DNA of 64,000 nt. It comes from Kosakonia sp. BYX6 (GTDB lineage: Bacteria; Pseudomonadota; Gammaproteobacteria; Enterobacterales; Enterobacteriaceae). Position 1 is the first letter of the stretch. Each line of letters opens with the position of its first letter. Below are positions 42,721-51,233 of the stretch, in pieces. A program made the position numbers and the translations under genes. The stretch is from NCBI RefSeq assembly GCF_038449125.1, contig NZ_CP151800.1, positions 1,460,406 to 1,524,405 of the forward strand, given 5' to 3'. Under the pieces are notes generated by a model. That model had not been told where the DNA came from and made no database searches. It saw nothing but the letters and a program-made list of their open reading frames with translations.

Positions 42721-44259
42721 CTAGAGTGACACGTTTGAAACCGTACCCGCAGGGATATGACTGTAATACCAATACTCATTATTGATTTCGACAGATTTCA
42801 TCTTGTCTGCATCAAGTGTTTTTTCAGTGTCATTAACCTTAATGGTGATCGGTTGGGTAATCGGCTGCTGGCTGGTGATAATAAAATCCCCCGTTGCATT
42901 ACTGTAGGCGGTTTTCCCTTCGGGAAGGTTTAGCACGTTGCCATTCGCCATCACTGAATAATCAAAACCCACTGTTTTTCTATAAATGTTACGAACATTA
43001 TAGTATTCACCGTAAACCGCCGGGTCATGGAAGAATCCGAACTGACCACCGCTATTTTGCAGTTTAATGAAGTGATAATCAGGGATCATAAAGTTCGCAT
43101 TTCCTTGCGAAACTTCTTTATTAATAATACTCAGCCGGACAACTTCCTGCTGTGCCACGCGCGCATAACTTTTGTATGTCAATATATAAGACCATATAAA
43201 TGTTCCGGCACACAAAAGCGTTATTACTATCGTTCCAATGACGGCTTTTCTCACTCCGCTAACTAAAATGCTGTAGGCAATAAAAGAAATGGCGATCAGG
43301 AAAAACATAAATGTTCCGTTCACCACCCTGTCCGGATATGACGGTGATGCAAACATGATCAGTACTGTTCCGATACCAACACAGATCATGAGAATTGCCG
43401 GTGCAATATATTTCTTATCGATTTTAGAACGGATGTCTTTATTAAAAATAGCTAATAGTACGAGCAGGAACAGGACAACATAGCAAATCCAAATCAGCGC
43501 CAGATGATTATGTACACGCTCTGTTAAGTGAATGGAGATGCGCTCAAACAGTGATTTTCCGTACCAAAACGTTTTGTCACCGGCACGTACAAAATTCCCC
43601 GGGGACAAGATAAGGGTGCAGGAGCCAATTAACGTGAAAAGAGTATAGATGACTTTGTTTTTAGAGACGGATTTCGTCATCCAATATTCATAGGCCATTG
43701 TCAGAGCAGAAAGCATAACGACAAAGGGTGAAACGCTTTCATTCGAACAACCGGCCATAAAACTCAGAAGGATGATTAATGGGCTGACCTTTTTAACGTT
43801 GTCTGTCGTAATTTTATAAATAAAGAAAACCCAGGCGGCAACAAACAAATTTGTCCATAAATAATTCGCCGCACCGACAATCCAAAATGTTGTCTGCCCT
43901 AAATTAGGGTTCGCTATCCAATAAGTGAAAAAGATTAAGGGTACGAGAATATAGTCACTCTTTTCCCAGCGCAGGGTCTTACTGGGGGTTTTTGCAATAA
44001 AATAACAAAATGCTAAAGCGGCAGCCGCTGTAGTAAACGAATAAACAAATTGTGATTCAGTATAAAGAATCAAGGAACTTGCATAATCCGCAATGATCCT
44101 GCCACTCCATGTGAGGTAATGATGAATATGGGTTTCAGGCGAAATACCTAAAAGAAAATAGCGGTAATCATCAGAGTGAATCGGCGTAAGCCATTCAATG
44201 GCAAAAATAGCCATAAAGGCTACCAGCAGAATTATTGCTTTGGGTAATTTCTCTAACAT
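42721..44259 (-). CDS. GtrC-type O-antigen glucosyltransferase-like membrane protein (DUF6056-like)
   Basis: 512 residues, with about ten membrane helices in the first 370 residues and a C-terminal periplasmic-looking domain. The segment after the first helix, 'PIHSDDYRYFLLG', carries the acidic motif typical of GT-C-fold glycosyltransferases that use polyprenyl-phosphate sugars in the periplasm. Its place after gtrA and gtrB makes it the serotype-specific transferase that adds glucose to O-antigen. The sequence is AT-rich compared with flanking core genes, a sign of transfer. ATG at 44259 is chosen; a TTG at 44268 would overlap the gtrB stop. Specificity cannot be predicted. Confidence 0.75.
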   Translation of the reverse strand: MLEKLPKAIILLVAFMAIFAIEWLTPIHSDDYRYFLLGISPETHIHHYLTWSGRIIADYASSLILYTESQFVYSFTTAAAALAFCYFIAKTPSKTLRWEKSDYILVPLIFFTYWIANPNLGQTTFWIVGAANYLWTNLFVAAWVFFIYKITTDNVKKVSPLIILLSFMAGCSNESVSPFVVMLSALTMAYEYWMTKSVSKNKVIYTLFTLIGSCTLILSPGNFVRAGDKTFWYGKSLFERISIHLTERVHNHLALIWICYVVLFLLVLLAIFNKDIRSKIDKKYIAPAILMICVGIGTVLIMFASPSYPDRVVNGTFMFFLIAISFIAYSILVSGVRKAVIGTIVITLLCAGTFIWSYILTYKSYARVAQQEVVRLSIINKEVSQGNANFMIPDYHFIKLQNSGGQFGFFHDPAVYGEYYNVRNIYRKTVGFDYSVMANGNVLNLPEGKTAYSNATGDFIITSQQPITQPITIKVNDTEKTLDADKMKSVEINNEYWYYSHIPAGTVSNVSL

Positions 44260-44264
44260 AATAA

Positions 44265-45197
44265 TCAATTTTCCAGAGTGCTTTTTTTGTTTTTAACGAT
44301 ATAACGAGGTCGTTTTTTAACTTCTGTATAAACCCGCCCCATATACTCGCCAAGGATTCCAATTCCAATAAGCTGAATGCCGCCTAAAAACAATACTGCT
44401 GTCATTAATGATGGATAGCCTGGAACAGGATTACCCCAAAACATTTTATCTATTACCATCCAAATGGCATAAAAAAATGACAATAAAGAAACACCCAGTC
44501 CGATATAGGTCCAAATACGTAACGGAAAGGTGGAGAAACTGGTTATTCCATCAAGAGCAAGATTCCAGAGTTTCCAGCCGTTGAATTTTGATTTTCCGGC
44601 AACCCGATCGGCGCGTATATATTCGACAACGTCAATATCACCGCCTACCCATGAAAGAATACCTTTCATAAAGAGGTTACGTTCAGACAGTAATTTGATG
44701 TTCTCTACGACCTCGCGCGACATCAGACGAAAATCGCCGACATTTTCCTCTATCTGCGGATTGCTGATTTTATTATGCAGCTTATAGAACCACTCGGCGG
44801 ATTTACGCTTCAGTCTGCCATCCGTTGAACGATCGGATCGTTTAGCCAACACCATGTCAGCGCCCGCTTGCCATTTTTCTATCAGATGGGGGATCACTTC
44901 TATCGGATCCTGCAAATCAACATCAATAGGGATGACAGCATCACCCGTTGCATGTTCAAGACCGGCAAAAAGCGCCGATTCTTTACCAAAATTGCGGGTG
45001 AATGACAAAGGCATGACAAGCGGGTCCGGGAGCGCGAGCGTATTAATGATAGATTCGGTTTTGTCCTTGCTCCCATCATTAATGAAAACGATCTCAACGG
45101 CGTAATTCTTAAGGGCTTCAAATTCACGCACAGTTTTGTAGAAAATCGGTATGGCTTCCTCTTCATTGAAGACGGGTACGACCAGAGAAATCTTCAT
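44265..45197 (-). CDS. gtrB: Bactoprenol glucosyltransferase (GtrB/YfdH)
   Basis: 310-residue family 2 glycosyltransferase moving glucose from UDP-glucose to undecaprenyl phosphate on the cytoplasmic face. The GT-A domain has '[15 protein letters not shown]', '[10 protein letters not shown]' and the metal motif 'DVDLQDP'; two C-terminal membrane helices ('[18 protein letters not shown]' and '[24 protein letters not shown]') anchor it. Very close to E. coli YfdH of prophage CPS-53. The start ATG overlaps the gtrA stop by 4 bp (ATGA), so the longer upstream frame is not used. Confidence 0.93.
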   Translation of the reverse strand: MKISLVVPVFNEEEAIPIFYKTVREFEALKNYAVEIVFINDGSKDKTESIINTLALPDPLVMPLSFTRNFGKESALFAGLEHATGDAVIPIDVDLQDPIEVIPHLIEKWQAGADMVLAKRSDRSTDGRLKRKSAEWFYKLHNKISNPQIEENVGDFRLMSREVVENIKLLSERNLFMKGILSWVGGDIDVVEYIRADRVAGKSKFNGWKLWNLALDGITSFSTFPLRIWTYIGLGVSLLSFFYAIWMVIDKMFWGNPVPGYPSLMTAVLFLGGIQLIGIGILGEYMGRVYTEVKKRPRYIVKNKKSTLEN

Positions 45198-45556
45198 TTC
45201 ACATCCCTGAATACGATGAATTTTGAGTAGGTAAAACCACACACCAGGCTGATAGTGGAGAAAATAACGAGCGTAGCAATCGGCGGCATCCCAGACCTGT
45301 CGGCAGCCCAGCCAACAAGTGCGCTCAGTACTCCCATAAAACCGACATACATGATGTAACGCCGGGTACTTGCCGATGTTTTGAATGTGTACCTGGCATT
45401 CGCAAAGAAGCTGAAACTCACAGCCGCGACAAACCCGGCAAAGTTCGCTAGCGCCTGGCTTGTGTCTAAGCCATAAACACACAGGGAAAAGATGACCCAA
45501 TGCAAGGCCGTATTAAGCAGACCGATAGATGCGTACGTTGTGAATAGTCTTAACAT
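45194..45556 (-). CDS. gtrA: Bactoprenol-linked glucose flippase (GtrA/YfdG)
   Basis: 120-residue GtrA-family protein with four membrane helices, the same length as E. coli YfdG. Motifs: '[16 protein letters not shown]', '[25 protein letters not shown]', '[14 protein letters not shown]' and the ending '[14 protein letters not shown]'. It is thought to flip undecaprenyl-phosphate-glucose to the periplasm. First gene of gtrABC. ATG at 45556 gives the family N-terminus. In K-12 the integrase gene intS lies between argW and this cluster; here it is absent. Confidence 0.93.
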   Translation of the reverse strand: MLRLFTTYASIGLLNTALHWVIFSLCVYGLDTSQALANFAGFVAAVSFSFFANARYTFKTSASTRRYIMYVGFMGVLSALVGWAADRSGMPPIATLVIFSTISLVCGFTYSKFIVFRDVK

Positions 45557-45625
45557 CACTAAAATCAATGAGTCCGTGGATAGACGAGTCTATCAGACAT
45601 CTCTTATGAGATCATTAAAGCTGTG

Positions 45626-45656
45626 TCCTGCACGTACTTCGTCAGCGCGTGCAGGA
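45626..45656 (-). terminator. Hairpin after yfdC
   Basis: TCCTGCACG (45626-45634) and CGTGCAGGA (45648-45656) form a perfect 9-bp stem 8 bp past the yfdC stop. No strong T run follows on the minus strand, so termination efficiency is uncertain. Confidence 0.5.
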
Positions 45657-45663
45657 GGGGGGA

Positions 45664-46608
45664 TTATGTTTCTTTATCTGTGGTGCGTTGGCGTACCTGC
45701 TTCTGCTCCTTCGATTTCGCTTTTGCCTCAGCCTTGCGGGCATTGATCATGTCGTTACGGATCTGCGCATGGCTGAGCAGGGCGAAGATAAAGGTGCCGC
45801 CGCAAATATTCCCGGCGAGGGTTGGCAGGGCGAACGGCCAGATAAACTCACTCCAGTGCAGCGTGCCGTTAAACACCAGATAAAAAATCTCTACCGCGCC
45901 CACCACAATATGCGTGGTATCCGCCAGCGCGATAAGCCAGGTCATCAGAATAATCACCACGATTTTTGCCGCGCCCGCCGCCGGGAACATCCACACCATG
46001 GTGGCGATGATCCAGCCGGAAATAATGGCGTTGGAAAACATTTCTAACGGTGTATTTTTCATTACATCCATGCCGATTTTGACAAACGCATCGCGCGTCG
46101 CTTCATCAAAAATCGGCATATACTCAAACGCCCAAGCCGCGACCGCTGTACCGACCAGGTTACCCAACAACACTACGCCCCATAACCGCCCGAGCAGGCC
46201 GATATTCACCCAGCTCGGTTTTTGCATCACCGGCAAGACGGCGGTCACGGTGTTTTCCGTAAACAGTTGCTGGCGCGCCATGATGACGATAATAAAGCCA
46301 AAGGTATAACCGAGGTTCTCCAGCAGAAAACCGCCGGGAATGCCATCAAGCTGGACGTGAAAAATGCCTTTTGCCAGCAACGACGCGCCCATTGATAAAC
46401 CCGCGGCAATCGCAGACCAGAACAGCGCCATTGCGTCGCGTTCCAGCTCTTTTTCGCCATCCTGGCGAATATGCTCATGAATCGCCATTGCCCGCGAGGG
46501 CAGGCGCTCCTCGTCAAGCTCTATCTTTTCCCCACGCTTTTTCTCGTCGCTCTCCACTTTGATGTCATCGCTGTGCGGGTCGATTTTCTCATCTTCTAAT
46601 TGATCCAC
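45664..46608 (-). CDS. yfdC: Formate/nitrite-channel-family membrane protein
   Basis: 314 residues of the FNT family, close to E. coli YfdC. A hydrophilic, highly charged N-terminus of about 60 residues precedes six membrane helices; family signatures include 'AIAAGLSMGASLLAKGIF', 'LLENLGYTFGFIIVIMARQQLFTENTVTAVLPVM' and 'LPTLAGNICGGTFIFALLSHAQ'. The transported solute is not established. GTG at 46608 with GAGG upstream gives the E. coli-like N-terminus; an in-frame start at 46755 adds 49 residues without homology. It is next to mlaA as in E. coli. Confidence 0.92.
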   Translation of the reverse strand: MDQLEDEKIDPHSDDIKVESDEKKRGEKIELDEERLPSRAMAIHEHIRQDGEKELERDAMALFWSAIAAGLSMGASLLAKGIFHVQLDGIPGGFLLENLGYTFGFIIVIMARQQLFTENTVTAVLPVMQKPSWVNIGLLGRLWGVVLLGNLVGTAVAAWAFEYMPIFDEATRDAFVKIGMDVMKNTPLEMFSNAIISGWIIATMVWMFPAAGAAKIVVIILMTWLIALADTTHIVVGAVEIFYLVFNGTLHWSEFIWPFALPTLAGNICGGTFIFALLSHAQIRNDMINARKAEAKAKSKEQKQVRQRTTDKET

Positions 46609-46920
46609 GATGGCCTCACTTTTTAAGGTATGGATGAAATAAGCGTAGCGGTTTTCTGCCGAATTCCGTGACGGCATCGTCCGAAAGTGGTGGGAAAAGC
46701 AACAATGGCAATACGTTACCAGGAAAGTTTGTATAGAATTGTTAACGCGCCGCATCGGTTGTTAATGCGGCTATGCTGAACTAAGCACCCACGCTGCGAC
46801 ATAGACATCATAAGATGCGCTGTTACAATGCGTTGCATCTTGCTTACGCAAATTGGCATATCCGCGTTGCGTTATGATGGATGGCATTCAGCAATGGCCA
46901 TTTTCTTCAGGGAGACACCT
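46609..46920. other. yfdC-mlaA divergent intergenic region
   Basis: 312 bp without a gene. A TATGAT hexamer at 46873-46878 is a fair -10 element for mlaA, 43 bp before its start; no well-spaced -35 or regulator site is evident. Confidence 0.4.
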
Positions 46921-47673
46921 ATGAAATTCCGCCTGTCGGCGCTTGCGCTGGCAACCACTGTGCTGGTCGGCTGCGCCAGTTCTAATGAGTCGCAGGGACG
47001 TTCGGACCCGTTAGAAGGGTTCAACCGCACCATGTACAACTTCAACTTCAATGTGCTGGATCCTTATATTGTCAGACCGGTCGCCGTTGCATGGCGCGAT
47101 TATGTGCCGCAACCGGCGCGAAATGGTCTGAGCAATTTCACCAGCAACCTTGAAGAACCGGCGATCATGGCGAACTTCTTCCTGCAGGGCGATCCCTACC
47201 AGGGCATGGTTCACTTCACGCGCTTCTTCCTGAACACCTTGCTGGGGATGGGCGGTCTGATGGATGTCGCGGGCATGTCGAACCCGAAACTGCAACGCGT
47301 TGAACCGCATCGCTTTGGTAGCACGTTGGGGCATTACGGCATGGGTTACGGCCCGTATATGCAGTTGCCGTTCTACGGCAGTTTCACGCTGCGTGAAGAT
47401 GGTGGTGATATGGCGGATACGCTCTATCCGGTGCTTTCGTGGCTGACCTGGCCGCTGTCCGTTGGGAAATGGACGGTGGAGGGGATTGAATCGCGCGCAC
47501 AATTGCTCGATTCCGATGGCCTGCTGCGCCAATCTTCCGACCCATATATTCTGGTGCGCGAAGCTTACTTCCAGCGCCACGACTTTATCGCCAACGGCGG
47601 CAAGTTGAAGCCAGAAGAGAACCCGAACGCGCAGGCGATTCAGGGCGATTTGAAAGATATCGACTCCGAGTAA
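46921..47673 (+). CDS. mlaA: Outer-membrane lipoprotein of the Mla lipid-transport system
   Basis: 250-residue MlaA (VacJ). The signal peptide ends in lipobox VGC (lipidated Cys at residue 18), then 'DPLEGFNRTMYNFNFNVLDPYIVRPVAVAWRDYVPQPARNGLSNF', 'FFLNTLLGMGGLMDVAG' and 'GHYGMGYGPYMQLPFYGSFTLRE', all conserved. MlaA forms a ring in the inner leaflet of the outer membrane that removes mislocalised phospholipid and passes it to MlaC. ATG at 46921 follows AGGGAGA; longer upstream frames are spurious. Terminator at 47688. Confidence 0.97.
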   Translation: MKFRLSALALATTVLVGCASSNESQGRSDPLEGFNRTMYNFNFNVLDPYIVRPVAVAWRDYVPQPARNGLSNFTSNLEEPAIMANFFLQGDPYQGMVHFTRFFLNTLLGMGGLMDVAGMSNPKLQRVEPHRFGSTLGHYGMGYGPYMQLPFYGSFTLREDGGDMADTLYPVLSWLTWPLSVGKWTVEGIESRAQLLDSDGLLRQSSDPYILVREAYFQRHDFIANGGKLKPEENPNAQAIQGDLKDIDSE

Positions 47674-47687
47674 ATTGCGGAGCCAAC

Positions 47688-47719
47688 AAAAAAGGTGAGC
47701 CTGAAGCTCACCTTTTTTT
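47688..47719. terminator. Bidirectional terminator between mlaA and fadL
   Basis: AAAAAAGGTGAGC, loop CTGAA, GCTCACCTTTTTTT: a 7-bp stem (47694-47700 / 47706-47712) with A and T runs on either side, serving both convergent genes. Confidence 0.92.
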
Positions 47720-47734
47720 ATCCCTACGGCTTTC

Positions 47735-49096
47735 TTAGAACGCGTAGTTAAAGTTCGCGCCATACAGGAACGCACGACCTTCAGATTTGAAGGTGTACGG
47801 GCCTTCGGTGAACTTCACTTTCTGACCATGCATATAAGAGAAGCCGACATCGACGGACGCGTCTTTGTTAAACGCGTAAGTCGCACCGGTGCTTAGCCAC
47901 AGACGATCCTGGTCCGGAATGGAGATGGAGCGTTTGTCGGCAGGAACCGGGCTATCATCAAAGGCGACACCGGCGCGGAACGTCCAGTTATCATCCATGT
48001 AATAGGTGGTACCGAGCGCGATGCGATAAGCATCTTTGAAGCCTTCATCTTTATAGAACAGCTGCTGACCCTGGTTGCCGGTGGCTTTCAACTGCTGGAA
48101 CTGGCTCCAGCTGGTGTAAGTCAGGCTGTAGTGGATCGCCCATTGCGGATCAACACGGTTATAACCTGAGACTTCCCACATTTCCGGCAGGTTAAGCGTC
48201 AACGAGCCATCGGTAGTCGCGCCGTTCGTGCCATACGGTAAACCCAGCCCCAACGCGGCATTAATCGGGTTAAGCGTCGCAGGTAAGCTACTCTTATAAT
48301 CGCCATCGAAGTCGATTTTCACTTCGGAACGGTAGGTCAGGCCCCAACGGTTATTTTTGTCCAGTTCGTACAGGATACCGGCGTTCCAGCCGAAGCCCCA
48401 CTCATCACCTTTGAGGTGTGCGATTTGGGTATCACGACCGATGCCACCGGCTTGCGCGCCAATTGCCGCCGCTTGTTGCGCGGTCAATTGACCAGACTGT
48501 ACCAGTGACGGCAGGTTGGCGCCGATGATTTGCGGCAGATCGCCCGCGTAACGCTCAATCTTCGCCCGCGCATACACCGCATCGAAACCGAGGCCGAAGC
48601 TCCAGCTGTTATTCAGGCGATACGCGCCGCTGAGGTTAAGGTTCAGTGTTTCAAGGTCAGTTTTGCCGCCCATTGAGCCAGCCGCGTAATTATTGTTGAA
48701 CTCGGTCGCCAGGCCATAGTTAGAGGTAACGGACGCGCCCCAACCAAACTGGTCATTGATCGGCGCAACAAAGTGCAGGTTTGGCACCCACGCCGTCGGC
48801 GCGATGTTGTCCTGGCTGGCGTTGTTGCCAATCGCAGAACTTCCGGTCACGTCAACATCGGGGTCAACGAATACCGCACCGCCGGAAAAGGTCGGGCGAT
48901 CAAACATCGTGATCAGTGCCGGGTTACGGCTAACGTTGCCCGCATCATCCGCAATCGCACCTTCACCGGAATAAGCACGGCCAAGGCCCGAGGCTGAAAA
49001 TTCGTTAAGTTGAAAGCCTGCAGACCAGGCCTGGGTGGAGACGATTGCCACTGCGACTGCCAGAGCAGACTTGGTAAAACGGGTTTTCAGGCTCAT
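47735..49096 (-). CDS. fadL: Long-chain fatty acid outer-membrane transporter
   Basis: 453-residue 14-strand beta-barrel importing long-chain fatty acids. Signal peptide 1-25 (ending AWSA), then the conserved N-terminal hatch '[45 protein letters not shown]' with the NPA motif, and C-terminal 'FNYAF' for BAM recognition. Close to E. coli FadL; the extracellular loops differ. Two nearby ATGs (49102 and 49096) are possible; 49096 is chosen because GAGG lies 8 bp before it. Two FadR-type sites upstream predict repression by FadR. Confidence 0.96.
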   Translation of the reverse strand: MSLKTRFTKSALAVAVAIVSTQAWSAGFQLNEFSASGLGRAYSGEGAIADDAGNVSRNPALITMFDRPTFSGGAVFVDPDVDVTGSSAIGNNASQDNIAPTAWVPNLHFVAPINDQFGWGASVTSNYGLATEFNNNYAAGSMGGKTDLETLNLNLSGAYRLNNSWSFGLGFDAVYARAKIERYAGDLPQIIGANLPSLVQSGQLTAQQAAAIGAQAGGIGRDTQIAHLKGDEWGFGWNAGILYELDKNNRWGLTYRSEVKIDFDGDYKSSLPATLNPINAALGLGLPYGTNGATTDGSLTLNLPEMWEVSGYNRVDPQWAIHYSLTYTSWSQFQQLKATGNQGQQLFYKDEGFKDAYRIALGTTYYMDDNWTFRAGVAFDDSPVPADKRSISIPDQDRLWLSTGATYAFNKDASVDVGFSYMHGQKVKFTEGPYTFKSEGRAFLYGANFNYAF

Positions 49097-49190
49097 GACC
49101 ATAACCTCATTCGAAATCGATTTATTTTTATACAAACATTGTTACGCGTTGTAACAGGAGCGCGAAGTGTAGGGTCTGAGCTACCACAGA

Positions 49191-49204
49191 GAAATCAGAC
49201 CAGT
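49191..49204 (-). promoter_or_regulatory. FadR-type site 2 upstream of fadL
   Basis: GAAATCAGACCAGT, the reverse of ACTGGTCTGATTTC, contains the FadR core TGGTCTGA. It lies downstream of the other site, probably near the transcription start, as in E. coli fadL which has two FadR sites. Confidence 0.65.
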
Positions 49205-49212
49205 GGCGGAAG

Positions 49213-49230
49213 TATAGGTCTGACCAGCTT
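49213..49230 (-). promoter_or_regulatory. FadR-type site 1 upstream of fadL
   Basis: TATAGGTCTGACCAGCTT (reverse AAGCTGGTCAGACCTATA) matches the FadR operator core TGGTC-N-GACC exactly with flanking A/T symmetry. Confidence 0.78.
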
Positions 49231-49474
49231 GAATGTTGCAAGTTTGTAGCTGAAGTTTTTCAATTGTGATCTTCGAAACGAGATCTGGTTGGCAAAAATG
49301 GCGAAATTCCGAATTACGCGATCGGCTGATTTTTGTTTTAGATCATTTTTGAGTGTGATTTCGCTCACTTATCGGCGTCAGGGAAATTAACGACTGGAGA
49401 CCCACTTCGGCGGGGCGTAAAATAGGCACAACTTTTGTCTGGCACCCAGGGTGCGAATTTAGAGGAAATCTTCT

Positions 49475-49759
49475 ATGAGTAAATGCAGTGCTGATGAAAC
49501 CCCGGTTTGCTGCTGTATGGATGTCGGTACCATTATGGATAATTCCGACTGCACCGCGTCTTACAGCCGTGTGTTCACTAACCGCGCCGACGCTGAAGAA
49601 ACGCTGGCGGCGTTGAGCGCAAAAGCGCGCAGCGTGGAATCCGAACCTTGCCAAATCACCCCTAAGTTCACTGAAGTGGCTGACGGCGTACAACTCGATA
49701 TCGACTTTGTTTTCGCTTGCGAAGCGGAAACCCTGATTTTCCAGCTCGGTCTGCGTTAA
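49475..49759 (+). CDS. yfcZ: YfcZ family protein (DUF406)
   Basis: 94-residue acidic protein matching E. coli YfcZ: a Cys-rich N-terminus ('SKCSADETPVCCCMDVGTIMDNSDC'), then 'FTNRADAEETLAALSAKARSVESEPCQI' and C-terminal 'FVFACEAETLIFQLGLR'. Predicted to form a small alpha/beta dimer; function unknown. AGAGGAAA precedes the ATG. Conserved position between fadL and fadI, with its own terminator at 49771. Confidence 0.93.
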   Translation: MSKCSADETPVCCCMDVGTIMDNSDCTASYSRVFTNRADAEETLAALSAKARSVESEPCQITPKFTEVADGVQLDIDFVFACEAETLIFQLGLR

Positions 49760-49770
49760 TCATTCCTTCA

Positions 49771-49800
49771 ACGCTCCCCATCCGCGGGAGCGTTTTATTT
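49771..49800 (+). terminator. Terminator of yfcZ
   Basis: ACGCTCCC (49771-49778) pairs with GGGAGCGT (49786-49793), followed by TTTATTT. Confidence 0.85.
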
Positions 49801-49875
49801 ATGTTTCTCTGTGCCTTAGCTCGCATTTTTTTCTCGCTCTGATTGGCTAAATGTAAAAGATTGGTTAAGACTGTT

Positions 49876-49893
49876 ATCAGGTCAGACCACTTT
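49876..49893 (+). promoter_or_regulatory. FadR-type site upstream of fadI
   Basis: ATCAGGTCAGACCACTTT holds the FadR core GGTCAGACCA, 30 bp before the fadI ATG, overlapping the likely promoter. It predicts derepression of fadIJ by long-chain acyl-CoA. Confidence 0.75.
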
Positions 49894-49922
49894 ATGCATT
49901 ACGCTGTTAACAGGGGAGTGTT

Positions 49923-51233
49923 ATGAGTCAGGCATTACCGCTTGTCACCCGCCAGGGCGACCGCATTGCCATTGTCAGTGGATTACGAACCCCATTTGCC
50001 CGTCAGGCGACCGTTTTTCACGGCGTACCGGCGATCGATCTGGGCAAAATGGTGGTGGGAGAGATGCTGGCGCGCAGCGAAATTCCGCCCGAGGTGATTG
50101 AACAACTGGTGTTTGGCCAGGTGGTACAAATGCCGGAAGCGCCAAACATTGCCCGCGAAATCGTGCTCGGCACGGGCATGAATGTGCATACCGATGCTTA
50201 CAGTGTCAGCCGTGCCTGCGCCACCAGTTTCCAGGCAGTGGCGAATGTCACCGAAAGCCTGCTGGCGGGCACTATCCGCGCCGGGATTGCTGGCGGCGCC
50301 GACTCTTCTTCCGTGTTACCCATTGGCGTCAGTAAAACCCTGGCGCGCACGCTGGTGGACGCCAACAAAGCGCGTACCGTCGGGCAAAAACTGAAACTCT
50401 TCTCACGCCTGCGTCTTCGCGATCTGCTGCCTGTGCCGCCTGCCGTCGCGGAATATTCGACCGGCCTGCGCATGGGGGATACCGCCGAACAGATGGCGAA
50501 AACTTACAATATCAGCCGTGAACAGCAGGATGCGCTGGCGCATCGTTCGCACCAGTTAGCTGCTCAAGCCTGGGCGGAGGGCAAACTGGCCGACGAAGTG
50601 ATGACCGCTTACGCGCCGCCGTTCCGCGATCCGGTAGAGCAAGACAATAATGTGCGTCGCAACTCCAGCCTGGCGGATTACGCCAAACTGCGCCCGGCAT
50701 TTGACCGAAAACATGGCACCGTGACGGCGGCAAACAGTACGCCGCTCACCGACGGCGCGGCAGCGGTCATTTTAATGACCGAATCCCGCGCCAGAGAGCT
50801 TGGCCTGGTACCGCTTGGCTATCTGCGCAGTTACGCGTTTACCGCAATTGATGTGCGCCAGGACATGCTGCTTGGCCCGGCCTGGGCAACGCCGTTGGCG
50901 CTGGAAAGAGCCGGGCTGACGATGGCGGATCTTACGCTGCTCGACATGCATGAAGCGTTTGCCGCGCAGACCCTCAGCAACTTGAAATTGATGGCAAGCG
51001 ACCGCTTTGCCCGAGAAGTGTTGGGCCGCTCGCAGGCGACAGGCGAAGTGGATGACAGCAAATTTAACGTGCTCGGCGGCTCTATCGCCTATGGACACCC
51101 CTTCGCCGCAACTGGCGCGCGCATGATCACCCAAACGCTGAATGAGTTACGCCGTCGCGGCGGCGGCTTTGGTTTGGTTACCGCCTGTGCGGCAGGCGGT
51201 TTGGGTGCAGCAATGGTTCTGGAGGCCGAATAA
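49923..51233 (+). CDS. fadI: 3-ketoacyl-CoA thiolase (anaerobic beta-oxidation)
   Basis: 436-residue thiolase cleaving 3-ketoacyl-CoA with CoA; same length as E. coli FadI. Acyl-accepting C99 lies in '[16 protein letters not shown]'; the other catalytic residues are in '[14 protein letters not shown]' (H) and '[16 protein letters not shown]' (H) and '[16 protein letters not shown]' (C). AGGGGAG precedes the ATG. Its stop overlaps the fadJ start by one base (TAATG), giving strict coupling of the two complex subunits. Confidence 0.97.
   Translation: MSQALPLVTRQGDRIAIVSGLRTPFARQATVFHGVPAIDLGKMVVGEMLARSEIPPEVIEQLVFGQVVQMPEAPNIAREIVLGTGMNVHTDAYSVSRACATSFQAVANVTESLLAGTIRAGIAGGADSSSVLPIGVSKTLARTLVDANKARTVGQKLKLFSRLRLRDLLPVPPAVAEYSTGLRMGDTAEQMAKTYNISREQQDALAHRSHQLAAQAWAEGKLADEVMTAYAPPFRDPVEQDNNVRRNSSLADYAKLRPAFDRKHGTVTAANSTPLTDGAAAVILMTESRARELGLVPLGYLRSYAFTAIDVRQDMLLGPAWATPLALERAGLTMADLTLLDMHEAFAAQTLSNLKLMASDRFAREVLGRSQATGEVDDSKFNVLGGSIAYGHPFAATGARMITQTLNELRRRGGGFGLVTACAAGGLGAAMVLEAE

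Larger units (their letters stand above)
49097..49474. other. fadL-yfcZ divergent regulatory region
   Basis: 378 bp without a gene. It carries two FadR-type sites near fadL (listed separately). The rest is AT-rich, with TTTTAGATCA around 49340-49350 and no other motif I can name. Confidence 0.55.

Noticed and set aside
45626-45656. Hairpin near yfdC as a phage attachment core
   Set aside because: It shares only a short CCTGCA stretch with the 3' part of tRNA-Arg; the perfect stem right after the yfdC stop is better explained as a transcript end.
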